DNA of 64,000 nucleotides from Inconstantimicrobium porci (GCF_009696465.1 NZ_VULX01000006.1:52405-116404); one strand, 5' to 3'. Counted from the first letter of the stretch, positions 8,485 through 16,538 are shown. Numbers and translations: made by a program. Notes: generated by a model from the sequence alone, not told the origin.

Positions 8485-8586
8485 AAAAAAAGGTGAAAGA
8501 CATATTACGAAGAATCCGCCCCAACACGCTCCAAGTCGTTTCTTCATATGTCTTTCGCCCTCTTGATAACTAAAGGACGAAATCAC
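8485..8586 (-). repeat. Hairpin element copy A, with T7 tail on the minus strand
   Basis: The outer arms GGTGAAAGACATAT (8492-8505) and ATATGTCTTTCGCC (8546-8559) pair over 14 bases with one wobble. An inner GAAG/CTTC step follows, then a variable centre. On the minus strand the stem is followed by seven T, so the RNA would end there like an intrinsic terminator. The arms, the GAAACGAC strand and an upstream CTTTAGT-AT...GAGGGC block recur at 29348-29445. An ATG inside the hairpin (8547) starts a frame reading MKKR...FVICL. Both copies lie between convergent genes, downstream of a minus-strand gene. Confidence 0.7.
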
Positions 8587-8714
8587 ATTCTGTCACTATT
8601 TTACACAAATGTATAAACCCTTATTTTCAAGACTTTATGGTATTAAAAACGATATTTTTAAGTGCAATTTCTTTGTTATTAAAAAAAAGAGTTTTAAAAT
8701 TTATATATTTTAAA

Positions 8715-10139
8715 TTATTCTATCATTATTCCTGCAACTTGAATTTTTTCATTAATATTAGCTGGACACTTATAAATGATACGTGCTGTCCCATCTTCTG
8801 AAATCTTCACCTTTATATTTTCATAGTCAGCTTTGTTATATGATATTGTGCCAATACTGATAGATGTATAATCATTAAGGCTTTCAAGCTCTACTAGTGC
8901 CCTTTCAATTTCATAGATTTGACGTAATCTCAGCATACATAATACAGAAAAGATGATATCATCAAATTGACATTTTTTAAATGCAGACCACTTTTCTTTT
9001 AAATTATTTTTACGTTTTTCTTCTATGAGGATTAAATTATAGTTTACAGAATCATATTCTTTTGCTGCAATTTCATATTTTTTCTTTACCTCTTCTATGT
9101 TACTTTCAATCTTTCTAATGTTATCTTCAGCATTTGGAATTTCGGTATCATAGTCCTTTATCTTTTCATAAAGTGCAGATATCTCATCATTGGTAAACTC
9201 AAGTTCATCATATAAATCGTCAAGCTCATCTTCCATTTTATTGATCTTATGCTGATTATCGCTATTAATAACTGATGCTTTTGCTGATTCAACTTCTAGA
9301 TTCTTTTTATCGATTATAGACTGCAGTTCAATCTTATCTCTCCTGTACTCAGCAATCTTAAACTGCGAATTTTCTATAGATGCTTTGTAACCATCTATTT
9401 TTGATTTCTGATCACTAATATCTTCAATAAGCTCTTTAATCTTCTCATCATAGAAATCAGCGTTATCTTTAAGTTCCTTTACATAATTCTTAAAGGATAT
9501 AAAATCATCATCTTCATTATTTTTCTTAAGTTCCTCATCACCCTCTACATAACTAGGAAGACTCTTATTCTCTGGAGTAAAACACTTTCCAAATGAAAGA
9601 ATAGAACTATATACTATATAACTGAGAATTTCCCTATTTAACTTTCTACTGCCGTTTATAGGATTAAATGATGTAAAGCTACTTTTTATCCTTGCAAGCT
9701 CTGATGGATTCTCAAGTTGATTATAAATATAATCAGCCTTATTTGCAGTTGTCATATTGTCGCTAAGATCATACAGCTTTGCAGCTTCACCAATTACATA
9801 AGCAGAAAGTGCATCATCAGACATATTGAAATTATTTAATTTTAGTTTATTTATCAATGCATTAACTAGGTGTTCATTCAAAGTATTCATACTGAGAGAA
9901 TTCAATTCCTGCTTTTTTTCTCTCATTATGTCACATACATTTTTAACTTCGATTTCTTTAATATTAGGGTTTTTTCCTAGCTTATCTCCTAAAAAATTAA
10001 CTGTCTTAATTATTTTCTTTCCCACAGACTGAAACACTGGCTTTGAAAAATTCTTAATGTTTACGGACTCAAGTATAACTATTTTATCTATAAGTTCTTC
10101 GTGTGACAATCTGTTCAGTCCATCAAAGATGTTTGGCAT
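8715..10139 (-). CDS. Hypothetical coiled-coil protein, 474 aa
   Basis: No recognised family. The order along the protein is: a helical N-terminal region (1-190); an acidic linker near 200-220; a long heptad-rich coiled coil (about 225-370) with repeated Glu/Lys/Leu/Ile; and a C-terminal ~100-residue domain ending in beta-rich sequence. There is no signal peptide or membrane segment. A GAGGTGA ribosome site precedes the ATG. It could be a structural or membrane-associated scaffold, but nothing in the neighbourhood gives a role. The hairpin element at 8485-8586 lies about 130 bases beyond its stop and may serve as its terminator. Confidence 0.7.
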   Translation of the reverse strand: MPNIFDGLNRLSHEELIDKIVILESVNIKNFSKPVFQSVGKKIIKTVNFLGDKLGKNPNIKEIEVKNVCDIMREKKQELNSLSMNTLNEHLVNALINKLKLNNFNMSDDALSAYVIGEAAKLYDLSDNMTTANKADYIYNQLENPSELARIKSSFTSFNPINGSRKLNREILSYIVYSSILSFGKCFTPENKSLPSYVEGDEELKKNNEDDDFISFKNYVKELKDNADFYDEKIKELIEDISDQKSKIDGYKASIENSQFKIAEYRRDKIELQSIIDKKNLEVESAKASVINSDNQHKINKMEDELDDLYDELEFTNDEISALYEKIKDYDTEIPNAEDNIRKIESNIEEVKKKYEIAAKEYDSVNYNLILIEEKRKNNLKEKWSAFKKCQFDDIIFSVLCMLRLRQIYEIERALVELESLNDYTSISIGTISYNKADYENIKVKISEDGTARIIYKCPANINEKIQVAGIMIE

Positions 10140-10196
10140 TAAATCACCTCAAGTTGATTTTATTATATGAATGTATTATATCATATCATATACATT

Positions 10197-10238
10197 AAAG
10201 GCGCAGAAACTGAAATTGAAGTCAGCTCTGCGCCTTTT
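10197..10238. terminator. GC-rich bidirectional hairpin
   Basis: Perfect arms AAAGGCGCAGA and TCTGCGCCTTT. It follows the 40-aa membrane protein gene on the minus strand. Confidence 0.75.
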
Positions 10239-10243
10239 ATTAA

Positions 10244-10366
10244 TTATCTCTTAATTTCTTTAGTATCATTTACTTCAGGGTCTTTAGTCATCCATTTCAA
10301 TAAAATGAATGTAGTTATTGCTGAACTAAATACCAGCATTCCTAAAACCGAGAGCGCGTCGTCCAT
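10244..10366 (-). CDS. Small single-span membrane protein, 40 aa
   Basis: The ATG at 10366 has a GGGGGA site about 9 bases upstream. The product has an acidic N-terminus, one hydrophobic span (Leu-Gly-Met-Leu-Val-Phe-Ser-Ser-Ala-Ile...Ile-Leu-Leu) and a charged tail. A strong terminator hairpin follows at once, which supports a real transcript. No family was recognised. The gene is separate from the coiled-coil gene downstream. Confidence 0.6.
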   Translation of the reverse strand: MDDALSVLGMLVFSSAITTFILLKWMTKDPEVNDTKEIKR

Positions 10367-10437
10367 ATAAGTTCATTCCCCCATCATTTTTGATAGATTG
10401 TATACAATGTAAGTATACACTATTATTATACTACTTA

Positions 10438-10890
10438 TTATCTAATATTAGTACATTTTTTATAATAATAATCTTCCAATTCAAATTTTACAGCTTTTTT
10501 ATAACCACTCTTAGTTAATGCCTTTATCCTTTCATTAGCATCATTTACGGCCTTCGTCATAATAAAATCAACATTAAACAGCTCATAGAAATTATTATCA
10601 ACAATATCAAGAATTGAACTTATTATGTTCTCCTTTTCAAAACTGCTTCTAATATCAATCCTAAGTACACCATGAACCCCATAGCATTCAGCTTGTCCTC
10701 TATTAAACATCTCTACAGTACCTATTTTTTCTTTTGAATCATTATTTATTATTGTCATTCTCACAAAGTCCTTAATATTATAACAATACAGACAGCCATT
10801 TATAGCATCTGTCATTTGCTTAAGCGTAGTAAAATGAAAGTCATCGCCATGATACGAATTTATTGGAATGTTCTGCAAGTTTTCTTCCAC
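10438..10890 (-). pseudogene. GNAT acetyltransferase C-terminal fragment
   Basis: The frame opens after a TAA and has only a GTG (10890) as a possible start, with no convincing ribosome site. The middle and end resemble GNAT-type N-acetyltransferases: Gly-Val-His-Gly-Val-Leu-Arg-Ile-Asp-Ile, then Ala-Asn-Glu-Arg-Ile-Lys-Ala-Leu-Thr-Lys-Ser-Gly-Tyr. The usual N-terminal Glu-Thr-Glu-Arg-Leu strand is missing. The 5' end overlaps, in another frame, the start of a broken HTH regulator, so two genes appear joined by a deletion. A short functional protein cannot be excluded. Confidence 0.5.
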
Positions 10891-10948
10891 TAGTCTTCCT
10901 ATGGTTAAGCAAGTGAATTGTTATTGAAAGCAGTCTATCAATTTTCAT
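10841..10948 (-). pseudogene. N-terminal stub of an HTH (YafY/WYL-type) regulator
   Basis: An ATG at 10948 starts 35 codons reading Met-Lys-Ile-Asp-Arg-Leu-Leu-Ser-Ile...Leu-Asn-His-Arg-Lys-Thr-Ser-Gly-Arg-Lys-Leu-Ala-Glu. This is the typical start of HTH_11/WYL-domain transcription regulators, which run ~300 aa. Homology stops right after Lys-Leu-Ala-Glu, where the recognition helix should begin, and a TGA follows. It overlaps the GNAT fragment. Confidence 0.65.
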
Positions 10949-11090
10949 AGTTATTTATCTCTCTTTTTAAATCTTCAATAAGTTCACCTTTAAAGTCATC
11001 GTTTAAATTTGACTGCAGATTCAAAACTCTCTTATCATATTCGTATACTTCAGCTGTAGCTCCTACACCGATCAATCTAAATTCTCCCAT
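10938..11090 (-). pseudogene. N-terminal stub of a phosphotransferase-like protein, 50 aa
   Basis: The ATG at 11090 follows a GAGGG site. The first ~22 residues (Leu-Ile-Gly-Val-Gly-Ala-Thr-Ala-Glu-Val-Tyr-Glu-Tyr) form the glycine-rich loop seen at the start of aminoglycoside phosphotransferase/kinase-fold proteins. The rest diverges into a charged helix and stops after 50 codons. The stop overlaps the start of the HTH stub (ATGA-type overlap). It is probably a truncated gene. Confidence 0.5.
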
Positions 11091-11163
11091 ATAATCAATA
11101 CCCTCTTCCTGCAATTACTTTACTATACAGTATTATTCTACATGATAATTATTATACATTATC

Positions 11164-11201
11164 AAAAAAGAGACTTGCAATTTATTTACAAGTCCCTTTG
11201 T
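11164..11201 (-). terminator. Intrinsic terminator after cfa
   Basis: Arms GACTTG and CAAGTC, extended by flanking A/T pairs, with a T run on the minus strand directly after the cfa stop. Confidence 0.8.
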
Positions 11202-11220
11202 TAACAATAATCATAAAATA

Positions 11221-12396
11221 TTAGTATAAATAGTCGCGTGTCCATGGAAGTTCATTGTTAATACCTTTAGTGAATACAAACTGATGAATAGTTATGTTAC
11301 TACATTTAAAAGACGCTGCACAAGCACCTAAATACATCCTCCACATTCTTATAAATCTTTCGTCTTTAGTCTGTCTTATAACTTCTATATTTTCATCAAA
11401 ATTTTTTAACCATATTTCCAAAGTCTTTGCATAGTGATATCTCAAATTCTCTACATCAAATATCTCAAAGCCTTCTTCAGCAATATATTTAACTATATCT
11501 TTAATTGCCGGTATATATCCACCAGGGAATATGTATTTTTCAATCCATGAGTTGCTGCAGCCATGATCTTTAGCTGTTATACAGTGTAACAATGACAAAC
11601 CTTTATCATTTAAAAGATCATCAATTCTACTAAAGTACTCTTTTAAATGATGTTTGCCAACATGTTCAACCATGCCAACACTGACTATTCTGTCAAAGCT
11701 AATATCTTTAAGTTCCCTATAATCACATAACTTAACTGAAACACGATCCTCTAATCCTTCTTCAATGATCTTATACTGCACCTTTTCGTACTGTTCCCTG
11801 CTTAAAGTTACTCCCAAAGCTTTAACTTTATATTTCTTTGCTGCTTTGATTATAAGCTGTCCCCAACCACATCCTATGTCAAGTAGGCTCTGCCCTTCAC
11901 AAAGATTAAGCTTTTTTAATATGTATTCAAGTTTGTTCTCCTGTGCCAAATCAAGAGAATCAGACTGATCTCTAAAATACGCACAGGAATAGATCATATT
12001 TCTATCAAGCCATAATTTGTAAAAATCATTACCTATATCATAGTGATGCTCGATATTTGAAGAGGATGATGATTTAAGATTGTCGACTGCATTTCTGATT
12101 ACATCAAGATGCATCCCCTTAAAATGATGAAACTTACTTTTGTTTTTATATACAGACATTATGAGATCTTCTATGCTGCCTTCTATATCTATTTTTTTGT
12201 CCATATATGCTTCACCCAGTGTAACAGAAGGATTTTCAAGTATATGTGCAATTGAAATACTTTCATTAAAGATGATTGTAAACTTCACTTTTCCGTCTCC
12301 ATATTTTTTTACAGTATTATCCCAAAATCTTATTTCAAATGCATCTGACAAAATGCTGCATAAAAGTTTTTCGATTATAGCTTTATTTTCATTCAT
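11221..12396 (-). CDS. cfa: Cyclopropane-fatty-acyl-phospholipid synthase
   Basis: SAM-dependent enzyme that adds a methylene bridge to unsaturated acyl chains of membrane phospholipids, typically in stationary phase or under stress. Visible features are an N-terminal substrate-recognition domain (1-~110), the signature His-His-Tyr-Asp-Ile-Gly-Asn-Asp-Phe-Tyr, the SAM-binding Leu-Asp-Ile-Gly-Cys-Gly-Trp-Gly motif (about 170), and Glu-His-Val-Gly followed by His-Cys-Ile. The length of 391 aa is normal. Its AGGAGG ribosome site is buried in a hairpin (12404-12440), which suggests control of translation. It lies downstream of folT on the same strand, with an 80-base gap. Confidence 0.95.
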   Translation of the reverse strand: MNENKAIIEKLLCSILSDAFEIRFWDNTVKKYGDGKVKFTIIFNESISIAHILENPSVTLGEAYMDKKIDIEGSIEDLIMSVYKNKSKFHHFKGMHLDVIRNAVDNLKSSSSSNIEHHYDIGNDFYKLWLDRNMIYSCAYFRDQSDSLDLAQENKLEYILKKLNLCEGQSLLDIGCGWGQLIIKAAKKYKVKALGVTLSREQYEKVQYKIIEEGLEDRVSVKLCDYRELKDISFDRIVSVGMVEHVGKHHLKEYFSRIDDLLNDKGLSLLHCITAKDHGCSNSWIEKYIFPGGYIPAIKDIVKYIAEEGFEIFDVENLRYHYAKTLEIWLKNFDENIEVIRQTKDERFIRMWRMYLGACAASFKCSNITIHQFVFTKGINNELPWTRDYLY

Positions 12397-12403
12397 ATAA
12401 AAG

Positions 12404-12440
12404 CCTCCTGAGAAAATATATACTTATATTTCCCAGGAGG
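12404..12440 (-). promoter_or_regulatory. Hairpin sequestering the cfa ribosome site
   Basis: On the minus strand, CCTCCTG (12440-12434) is complementary to CAGGAGG (12410-12404). The stem continues through A/T pairs to a 4-base AGTA loop, with one bulged base. The whole AGGAGG lies in the stem, 7 bases before the ATG. It may block translation until melted. Alternatively it may act as the folT terminator, since a short CTTTTAT follows. Confidence 0.6.
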
Positions 12441-12475
12441 CCTATAATTTATTCAAAAAACTTGAATAAAAGCTT

Positions 12476-13027
12476 CTATACAGAAAGGTTATTTGATTTA
12501 GTTATTTTATTTACAAATGTTAAAACAGTATAAAGCATAGCTATATTAACAGGTAGCTGGCATAAATTCTTTATAAATCTAGGATATATTATTGCCATAA
12601 ACCCTTTGCCATATAGCACACTTGAAAAATAAGTATTCAAAATAAGATTTATAAACACCATCATTATTATCTCAGTTATTATACATCTTGTAAGAGTTAT
12701 CTTCTTTTTATATAATAGAAAACCATATAACGAACCTGAAATAACTGCAATAAATGTGAATGCAATATAAAATGGCCCCATAGGTTTTATCATATAACCA
12801 AGTATGTCAGTTATGCCACCACATGCAGCTCCTACAACTGGACCAAACATCATTCCGATTACTGCAGATGCCAGAAAACTAAAACTGATTTTAAGATATG
12901 GCGTTACTGCTATTGAATATAGTCCAATAACAAGCTTAATTGCTATCAGAAGAGCACATAAAACCATGTTTCTAACATTAGCAAGTTCTTTTGATGATGA
13001 TGCTACATTAATCATCAGTCTTTTCAT
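12476..13027 (-). CDS. folT: Folate ECF transporter S component
   Basis: Substrate-binding membrane subunit (S component) of an energy-coupling factor transporter. It works with the shared EcfA/EcfA'/EcfT module, which is not in this window. The protein has ~183 residues with five or six hydrophobic segments. Features are the N-terminal Lys-Glu-Leu-Ala-Asn-Val-Arg-Asn-Met-Val, the Ala-Leu-Leu-Ile-Ala segment, and a Gly-Pro-Val-Val-Gly-Ala-Ala-Cys-Gly-Gly-Ile-Thr-Asp stretch typical of S components. Folate specificity is inferred mainly from the THF riboswitch directly upstream. The ribosome site is AAGGAGAG, 9 bases before the ATG. Confidence 0.88.
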   Translation of the reverse strand: MKRLMINVASSSKELANVRNMVLCALLIAIKLVIGLYSIAVTPYLKISFSFLASAVIGMMFGPVVGAACGGITDILGYMIKPMGPFYIAFTFIAVISGSLYGFLLYKKKITLTRCIITEIIMMVFINLILNTYFSSVLYGKGFMAIIYPRFIKNLCQLPVNIAMLYTVLTFVNKITKSNNLSV

Positions 13028-13128
13028 TAATTAATCTCTCCTTTCAATAATTTTTAGAATCATTCTAAAATTTGTAATTCAGCCTTTGAAAAATAATTTC
13101 AAAAAGTATAAATATTGATTGCCGAACT

Positions 13129-13146
13129 AAAAGAGAGATCTCTTTT
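13129..13146 (-). terminator. Palindromic stem of the folT leader
   Basis: AAAAGAGA and TCTCTTTT form a perfect hairpin immediately after the THF aptamer. It may be a conditional terminator, though the T run after it is short. Confidence 0.5.
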
Positions 13147-13150
13147 AAAT

Positions 13151-13250
13151 ACAGCGGAATGCAATACTTGTACCGCAGACTAAATCGTCTTTCGTTCAAG
13201 AGACAACTTCCCGTTCCCTTGACACTTAACGCACAAATACCTACTCTGTA
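13151..13250 (-). promoter_or_regulatory. Tetrahydrofolate (THF) riboswitch upstream of folT
   Basis: Read on the minus strand, the element has the conserved blocks of the folE-type THF class. In order these are ACAGAGTAGG (P1 5' side), GCGTTAAGTGT, ACGGGAAGTTG, ACGAAAGACGA, GCGGTACAAG, and the closing TTGCATTCCGCTGTA that pairs back to P1. It lies ~120 bases before the folT start, so tetrahydrofolate would repress folate uptake. Confidence 0.92.
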
Positions 13251-13304
13251 TGATTAAGTAATAGAGCCATTAGAATAATTCAATCTAGAAAATTAATACA
13301 AGCT

Positions 13305-13781
13305 CTAGAACATATTTACATTGTACAATGTTAGACAAAAAAGTACAATAGTTAATATTTTACCATCTGTTTTATCATCTTCAAATTGTGCTACTTCAAC
13401 TTTATGTTTGCCTTTCTTTAGAATATCACCTTTTAAGTCAAAAGTAGCCTGAGATTCTTCTGCAAGCTGTTCTTTTCCAGCTTCTTATCCATCAACAAGT
13501 ATATAGCTCAATATAGATCCATCAAAGTCCTTAACATCTACTTCTATTTGTATAATCTGTTCATCCTTTGATGCAAACACAACTGGAACCTTACCATTTT
13601 CAGAAGTTCCTCCAGCTGTTCTAAGAATAATACTTCTGTATTTCTGTTGTAAGGTCTTATTGCTACAATATTTCTTAATCATTAACTTTAAAAATGCATT
13701 AGATTTAAGCTTATCAAGTCCGTTTAGTATTCCTTGTATAAAGCTTATTTTGGTGTCTATTACCTCAGCAGGATTATCATG
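13305..13781 (-). pseudogene. Broken gene with internal stop, family unknown
   Basis: One minus-strand frame is coding-like from 13781 down to about 13360. It is interrupted by a TAA at 13487-13485 and has no start or ribosome site at its head. Readable parts include Ile-Leu-Asn-Gly-Leu-Asp-Lys-Leu and Arg-Thr-Ala-Gly-Gly-Thr-Ser-Glu-Asn-Gly-Lys-Val-Pro-Val-Val. After the stop, Lys-Gly-Asp-Ile-Leu-Lys-Lys-Gly-Lys-His-Lys-Val-Glu-Val-Ala gives a beta-rich pattern like a surface or extracellular domain. The last ~18 codons are probably not part of the gene. Confidence 0.6.
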
Positions 13782-13898
13782 TTAATGATGAAATGAAAGA
13801 AAGAACGCGGAATTAATAAAGGACATCTTTTAACAGATGACCACTTTGTTATATAAAAAATTTATGGTGATTTTGATGAATTTAATAAATACATATAC

Positions 13899-13930
13899 AA
13901 AAAGACAGCACAGATTATTGCATGCTGCCC
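13899..13930 (-). terminator. Intrinsic terminator after the 253-aa amidase gene
   Basis: GGCAGCA and TGCTGTC pair (one G-T) around a 12-base loop, followed by five T on the minus strand. Confidence 0.75.
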
Positions 13931-13937
13931 TAATTCA

Positions 13938-14699
13938 TTATTTTACTTTCTTCATGATTATATCAAGTGCTATACCAATGGATTTCGGTCCAAACTTGTA
14001 ATCAATACCTAAGCCATTCTTTTTCTGAAAATCACCTATATAATTCGTAGTCTTAGCTCCACAAATTCCGTCAATTGTGAAAAAAGAATATCCGCATAAC
14101 TGTAATAACTTCTGTACATTCATAATGTTAAGCTTAGTACCTAGGTAAGCATTTGCGATCTTTACATTCACTTCGTCATCTGAGCTAACATCATGTCCTA
14201 ATATTCCCTCTGCTATGGCTCTACCCATCTTATCAGCATTCCACATATTAGCATCAGACTGACTATCAACAAAACAGCATTCAACAAGCACTGCACTTGC
14301 CAGTGTCTTTCTAACAACATAGAGATGACTGCCATCTTTAACACCTCTATTTGTATATCCTAATTTTGCAATACTGTTAACTATCTGAGTTGCATATTTT
14401 CTGCCATTACCATTGCCAATACAAAAAGTTTCAGTACCATGACCTCCGCCGCTGTTAAGATGGATTTCAACGTATAGATCTGCTCCCCAATTATCTGATA
14501 CATTAACTCTGTAAGAGAGAGATTCACTTACACTGGCAGCCTGGTCGATTCTTGCCTTTTTTACATTTATGCCGTCTTTCTCTAAATATTTAATTACTGC
14601 ATCCTGTACCTTTCTAGTTTCTTGTTCCTCAATTAAATAGCTCCTGGCACCGGTATCAGCACCATACAAACAATGTCCACAACCTATACAAACCTTCAT
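13938..14699 (-). CDS. N-acetylmuramoyl-L-alanine amidase (Amidase_3) with C-terminal wall-binding module
   Basis: Zinc amidase that cleaves the bond between MurNAc and the stem peptide. The Amidase_3 fold covers about residues 1-170. It starts at once with Cys-Ile-Gly-Cys-Gly-His (zinc His), then Glu-Ile-His-Leu-Asn-Ser (second His), and Val-Glu-Cys-Cys-Phe with the catalytic Glu. The usual pattern Gly-His-Gly is replaced by Gly-Cys-Gly-His-Cys. The C-terminal ~65 residues (Ala-Tyr-Leu-Gly...Phe-Gly-Pro-Lys-Ser) match the repeat module of the neighbouring amidase at 14858-16336. There is no signal peptide, so it resembles a phage-type endolysin or needs a holin-like export route. Confidence 0.9.
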   Translation of the reverse strand: MKVCIGCGHCLYGADTGARSYLIEEQETRKVQDAVIKYLEKDGINVKKARIDQAASVSESLSYRVNVSDNWGADLYVEIHLNSGGGHGTETFCIGNGNGRKYATQIVNSIAKLGYTNRGVKDGSHLYVVRKTLASAVLVECCFVDSQSDANMWNADKMGRAIAEGILGHDVSSDDEVNVKIANAYLGTKLNIMNVQKLLQLCGYSFFTIDGICGAKTTNYIGDFQKKNGLGIDYKFGPKSIGIALDIIMKKVK

Positions 14700-14822
14700 A
14701 ACTCTTTCATCTTCTTTCGTTTAATATTTTTATAATTAACAAACATTATATAGATGCCCTAATATAAAATTATGAAAAGGAAATGAACTATGGAACAGAA
14801 ATATATTTTTTGTATAAAAAAT

Positions 14823-14851
14823 AAGGATATCTTACATAGCAAGATATCCTT
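14823..14851 (-). terminator. Intrinsic terminator
   Basis: Perfect 11-base arms AAGGATATCTT and AAGATATCCTT with a 7-base loop and a T run on the minus strand. Confidence 0.85.
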
Positions 14852-14857
14852 AATAAA

Positions 14858-16336
14858 TTATATAAGCATTTTATTAAATGTTTTAACTCCAACCCTTCCA
14901 TCTGGCCATATACCATGAGACTTTTGAAACTGAACAACTTTTGCATAAGTCTTGTTACCAAATATACCATCCCTTGGTGTCACTCCAAGAATATACTGAA
15001 TAAGTCTAGTTTCATTTGTGTATCTGCAACCTTTTTCAGCTATATCCAACTTATTAATCGCTCTACGAAAACTCTTAGGCCCGAAAAGATAATCTGAATT
15101 AAGACCTAGTCTCTTTTGTAAGTCTCCTATACACTGAGCTGTATGTTTTCCACAATTTCCATCAACATTAAGATTGTATCCAAAACAATTTAAAAGATAC
15201 TGAACTTTAGTAATTTTATTACCTAGATAATTAGCAGCCTTTCTAGCATTATTATCCATTGGATTTGTTCGAGTTGGTATAGTTGGCTGACTTGGCTTAG
15301 CTGGCTTGTCAGGCTTGTTATTTGTTCCAGGATTTGGAGCTACAACAGCATTATTCTGCTCAAATAATTTGGTGAATGTCTTAAATCCTACTCTACCATC
15401 TGGATATATACCATGATTCTTTTGGAACTCAACTACTTTTGCATAAGTTTTGTTACCAAATATACCATCCTGAGGCGTTACACCAAGCATATACTGTATT
15501 AGTTTTGTCTCATTTATGAATCTACATCCTCTTTCTGCTATATCAAGTTGACTTAATGCCTTTTTAATACTTTTAGGTCCAAAAAGATGATCAGGATAAA
15601 TATCAAGTCTTGTCTGTAAATACCCTATACACTGAGTTGTACGTCTACCGCACTGTCCATCAATATAGAGATTATATCCAAAACAGTTTAGTAAATACTG
15701 TACTTTTCTTGCATTATCTCCAAGATAGCTAGCAGCTTTAGATACCTCGCTATCGCTAATACCATTATTGTCAGCAACACTTAATTTTCTAGCTACATCT
15801 TTTCTAAAAGTATCCATTGATTTACCATATTCTCTAAAATACGCAACTGGGTCTGTATGATCAGTTTCTTTATAATTGAGAGAACACCATTCATGCGAAA
15901 ATATGTCTGATACCTTCCAATTATATCTTCTACACATGTCCACTGTAAGATCAACTGCGTTATTATATGCCTTGTTAAATTGATAAGCATTGTGCTTTGA
16001 TGGAACACATATCTCAATAGATAAATACTTATGGTTTGCAGTACGTCCTGCATGCCATGCTACTTCATTTTCAGGTATAGTCTGTATAACCTTATTCCAA
16101 TCTACAAAATAGTGAGCAGATGCATCAACAGAATTATTATTAAAATAATCCCTGTTATTCTGTGCTGTTCCACCAGGTGCATCAGTATCGTGGATAACTA
16201 CACCTATTGCTTTTAAATTCTGATAAGATCGGTTTTTGTTAATATATTCTTTTGTAACTTCGATAGCTTGTACATCTTGTACGCCCAAAAAAGCTGCAAA
16301 TGTAAAAGCTGCAGCAAACTTAATCATTTTGTTCAA
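14858..16336 (-). CDS. Secreted N-acetylmuramoyl-L-alanine amidase (Amidase_2) with two wall-binding repeats
   Basis: Residues 1-24 form a Sec signal peptide ending Val-Gln-Ala. The Amidase_2/PGRP domain spans about 30-185, with zinc ligands His49 and His160 (Asp-His-Thr-Asp-Pro) plus Trp-His-Ala-Gly. The C-terminal half is two copies of a ~130-residue unit (about 197-325 and 363-492) joined by a Pro/Lys/Thr linker (330-360). Each unit is a Cys-containing module (Leu-Leu-Asn-Cys-Phe-Gly-Tyr-Asn-Leu) followed by a peptidoglycan-binding-like module (Asp-Gly-Ile-Phe-Gly-Asn-Lys-Thr-Tyr). The start is probably a TTG at 16336. It is an autolysin or a domesticated endolysin. Confidence 0.9.
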   Translation of the reverse strand: MNKMIKFAAAFTFAAFLGVQDVQAIEVTKEYINKNRSYQNLKAIGVVIHDTDAPGGTAQNNRDYFNNNSVDASAHYFVDWNKVIQTIPENEVAWHAGRTANHKYLSIEICVPSKHNAYQFNKAYNNAVDLTVDMCRRYNWKVSDIFSHEWCSLNYKETDHTDPVAYFREYGKSMDTFRKDVARKLSVADNNGISDSEVSKAASYLGDNARKVQYLLNCFGYNLYIDGQCGRRTTQCIGYLQTRLDIYPDHLFGPKSIKKALSQLDIAERGCRFINETKLIQYMLGVTPQDGIFGNKTYAKVVEFQKNHGIYPDGRVGFKTFTKLFEQNNAVVAPNPGTNNKPDKPAKPSQPTIPTRTNPMDNNARKAANYLGNKITKVQYLLNCFGYNLNVDGNCGKHTAQCIGDLQKRLGLNSDYLFGPKSFRRAINKLDIAEKGCRYTNETRLIQYILGVTPRDGIFGNKTYAKVVQFQKSHGIWPDGRVGVKTFNKMLI

Positions 16337-16538
16337 TCATATCACTTTCTTTCAATTATTACTATTTATTATATTATAAGCCATTTATATGCAGGATACA
16401 ACAGGCACTAAAGCGCATAAATTTACATATGCTGCTAAAATGTTTCTTAAATCATTCAATTTACCATATATCCTGCTTTTTTTATTATAAACAACTGCAA
16501 GCAAACATATATTTACATATAGCTTAACAATTAGTAAA

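Noticed and set aside
8485..8586. Integron attC-like or dif site beside the tyrosine recombinase
   Set aside because: The palindrome is next to a Xer-type gene, but it lacks the attC core pattern, the second copy is 21 kb away with no recombinase, and a terminator-like T7 gives a simpler reading.
10167..10370. Plus-strand 67-aa ORF
   Set aside because: It spans a perfect terminator hairpin and lies antisense to the 40-aa membrane protein, which has a better ribosome site.
13782..13900. Plus-strand coding remnant reading His-Leu-Leu-Thr-Asp-Asp-His-Phe
   Set aside because: It is too short, contains stops and has no start. It could be decayed coding sequence, but I cannot support a feature.
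13938..16336. Prophage lysis region
   Set aside because: Two amidases are present, but no holin, tail, capsid or integrase-linked phage genes surround them. The larger enzyme has a Sec signal peptide.
16391..16478. Inverted repeat GCAGGATA/TATCCTGC as a regulatory RNA
   Set aside because: The arms are short and ~65 bases apart, with no adjoining intact gene to control.
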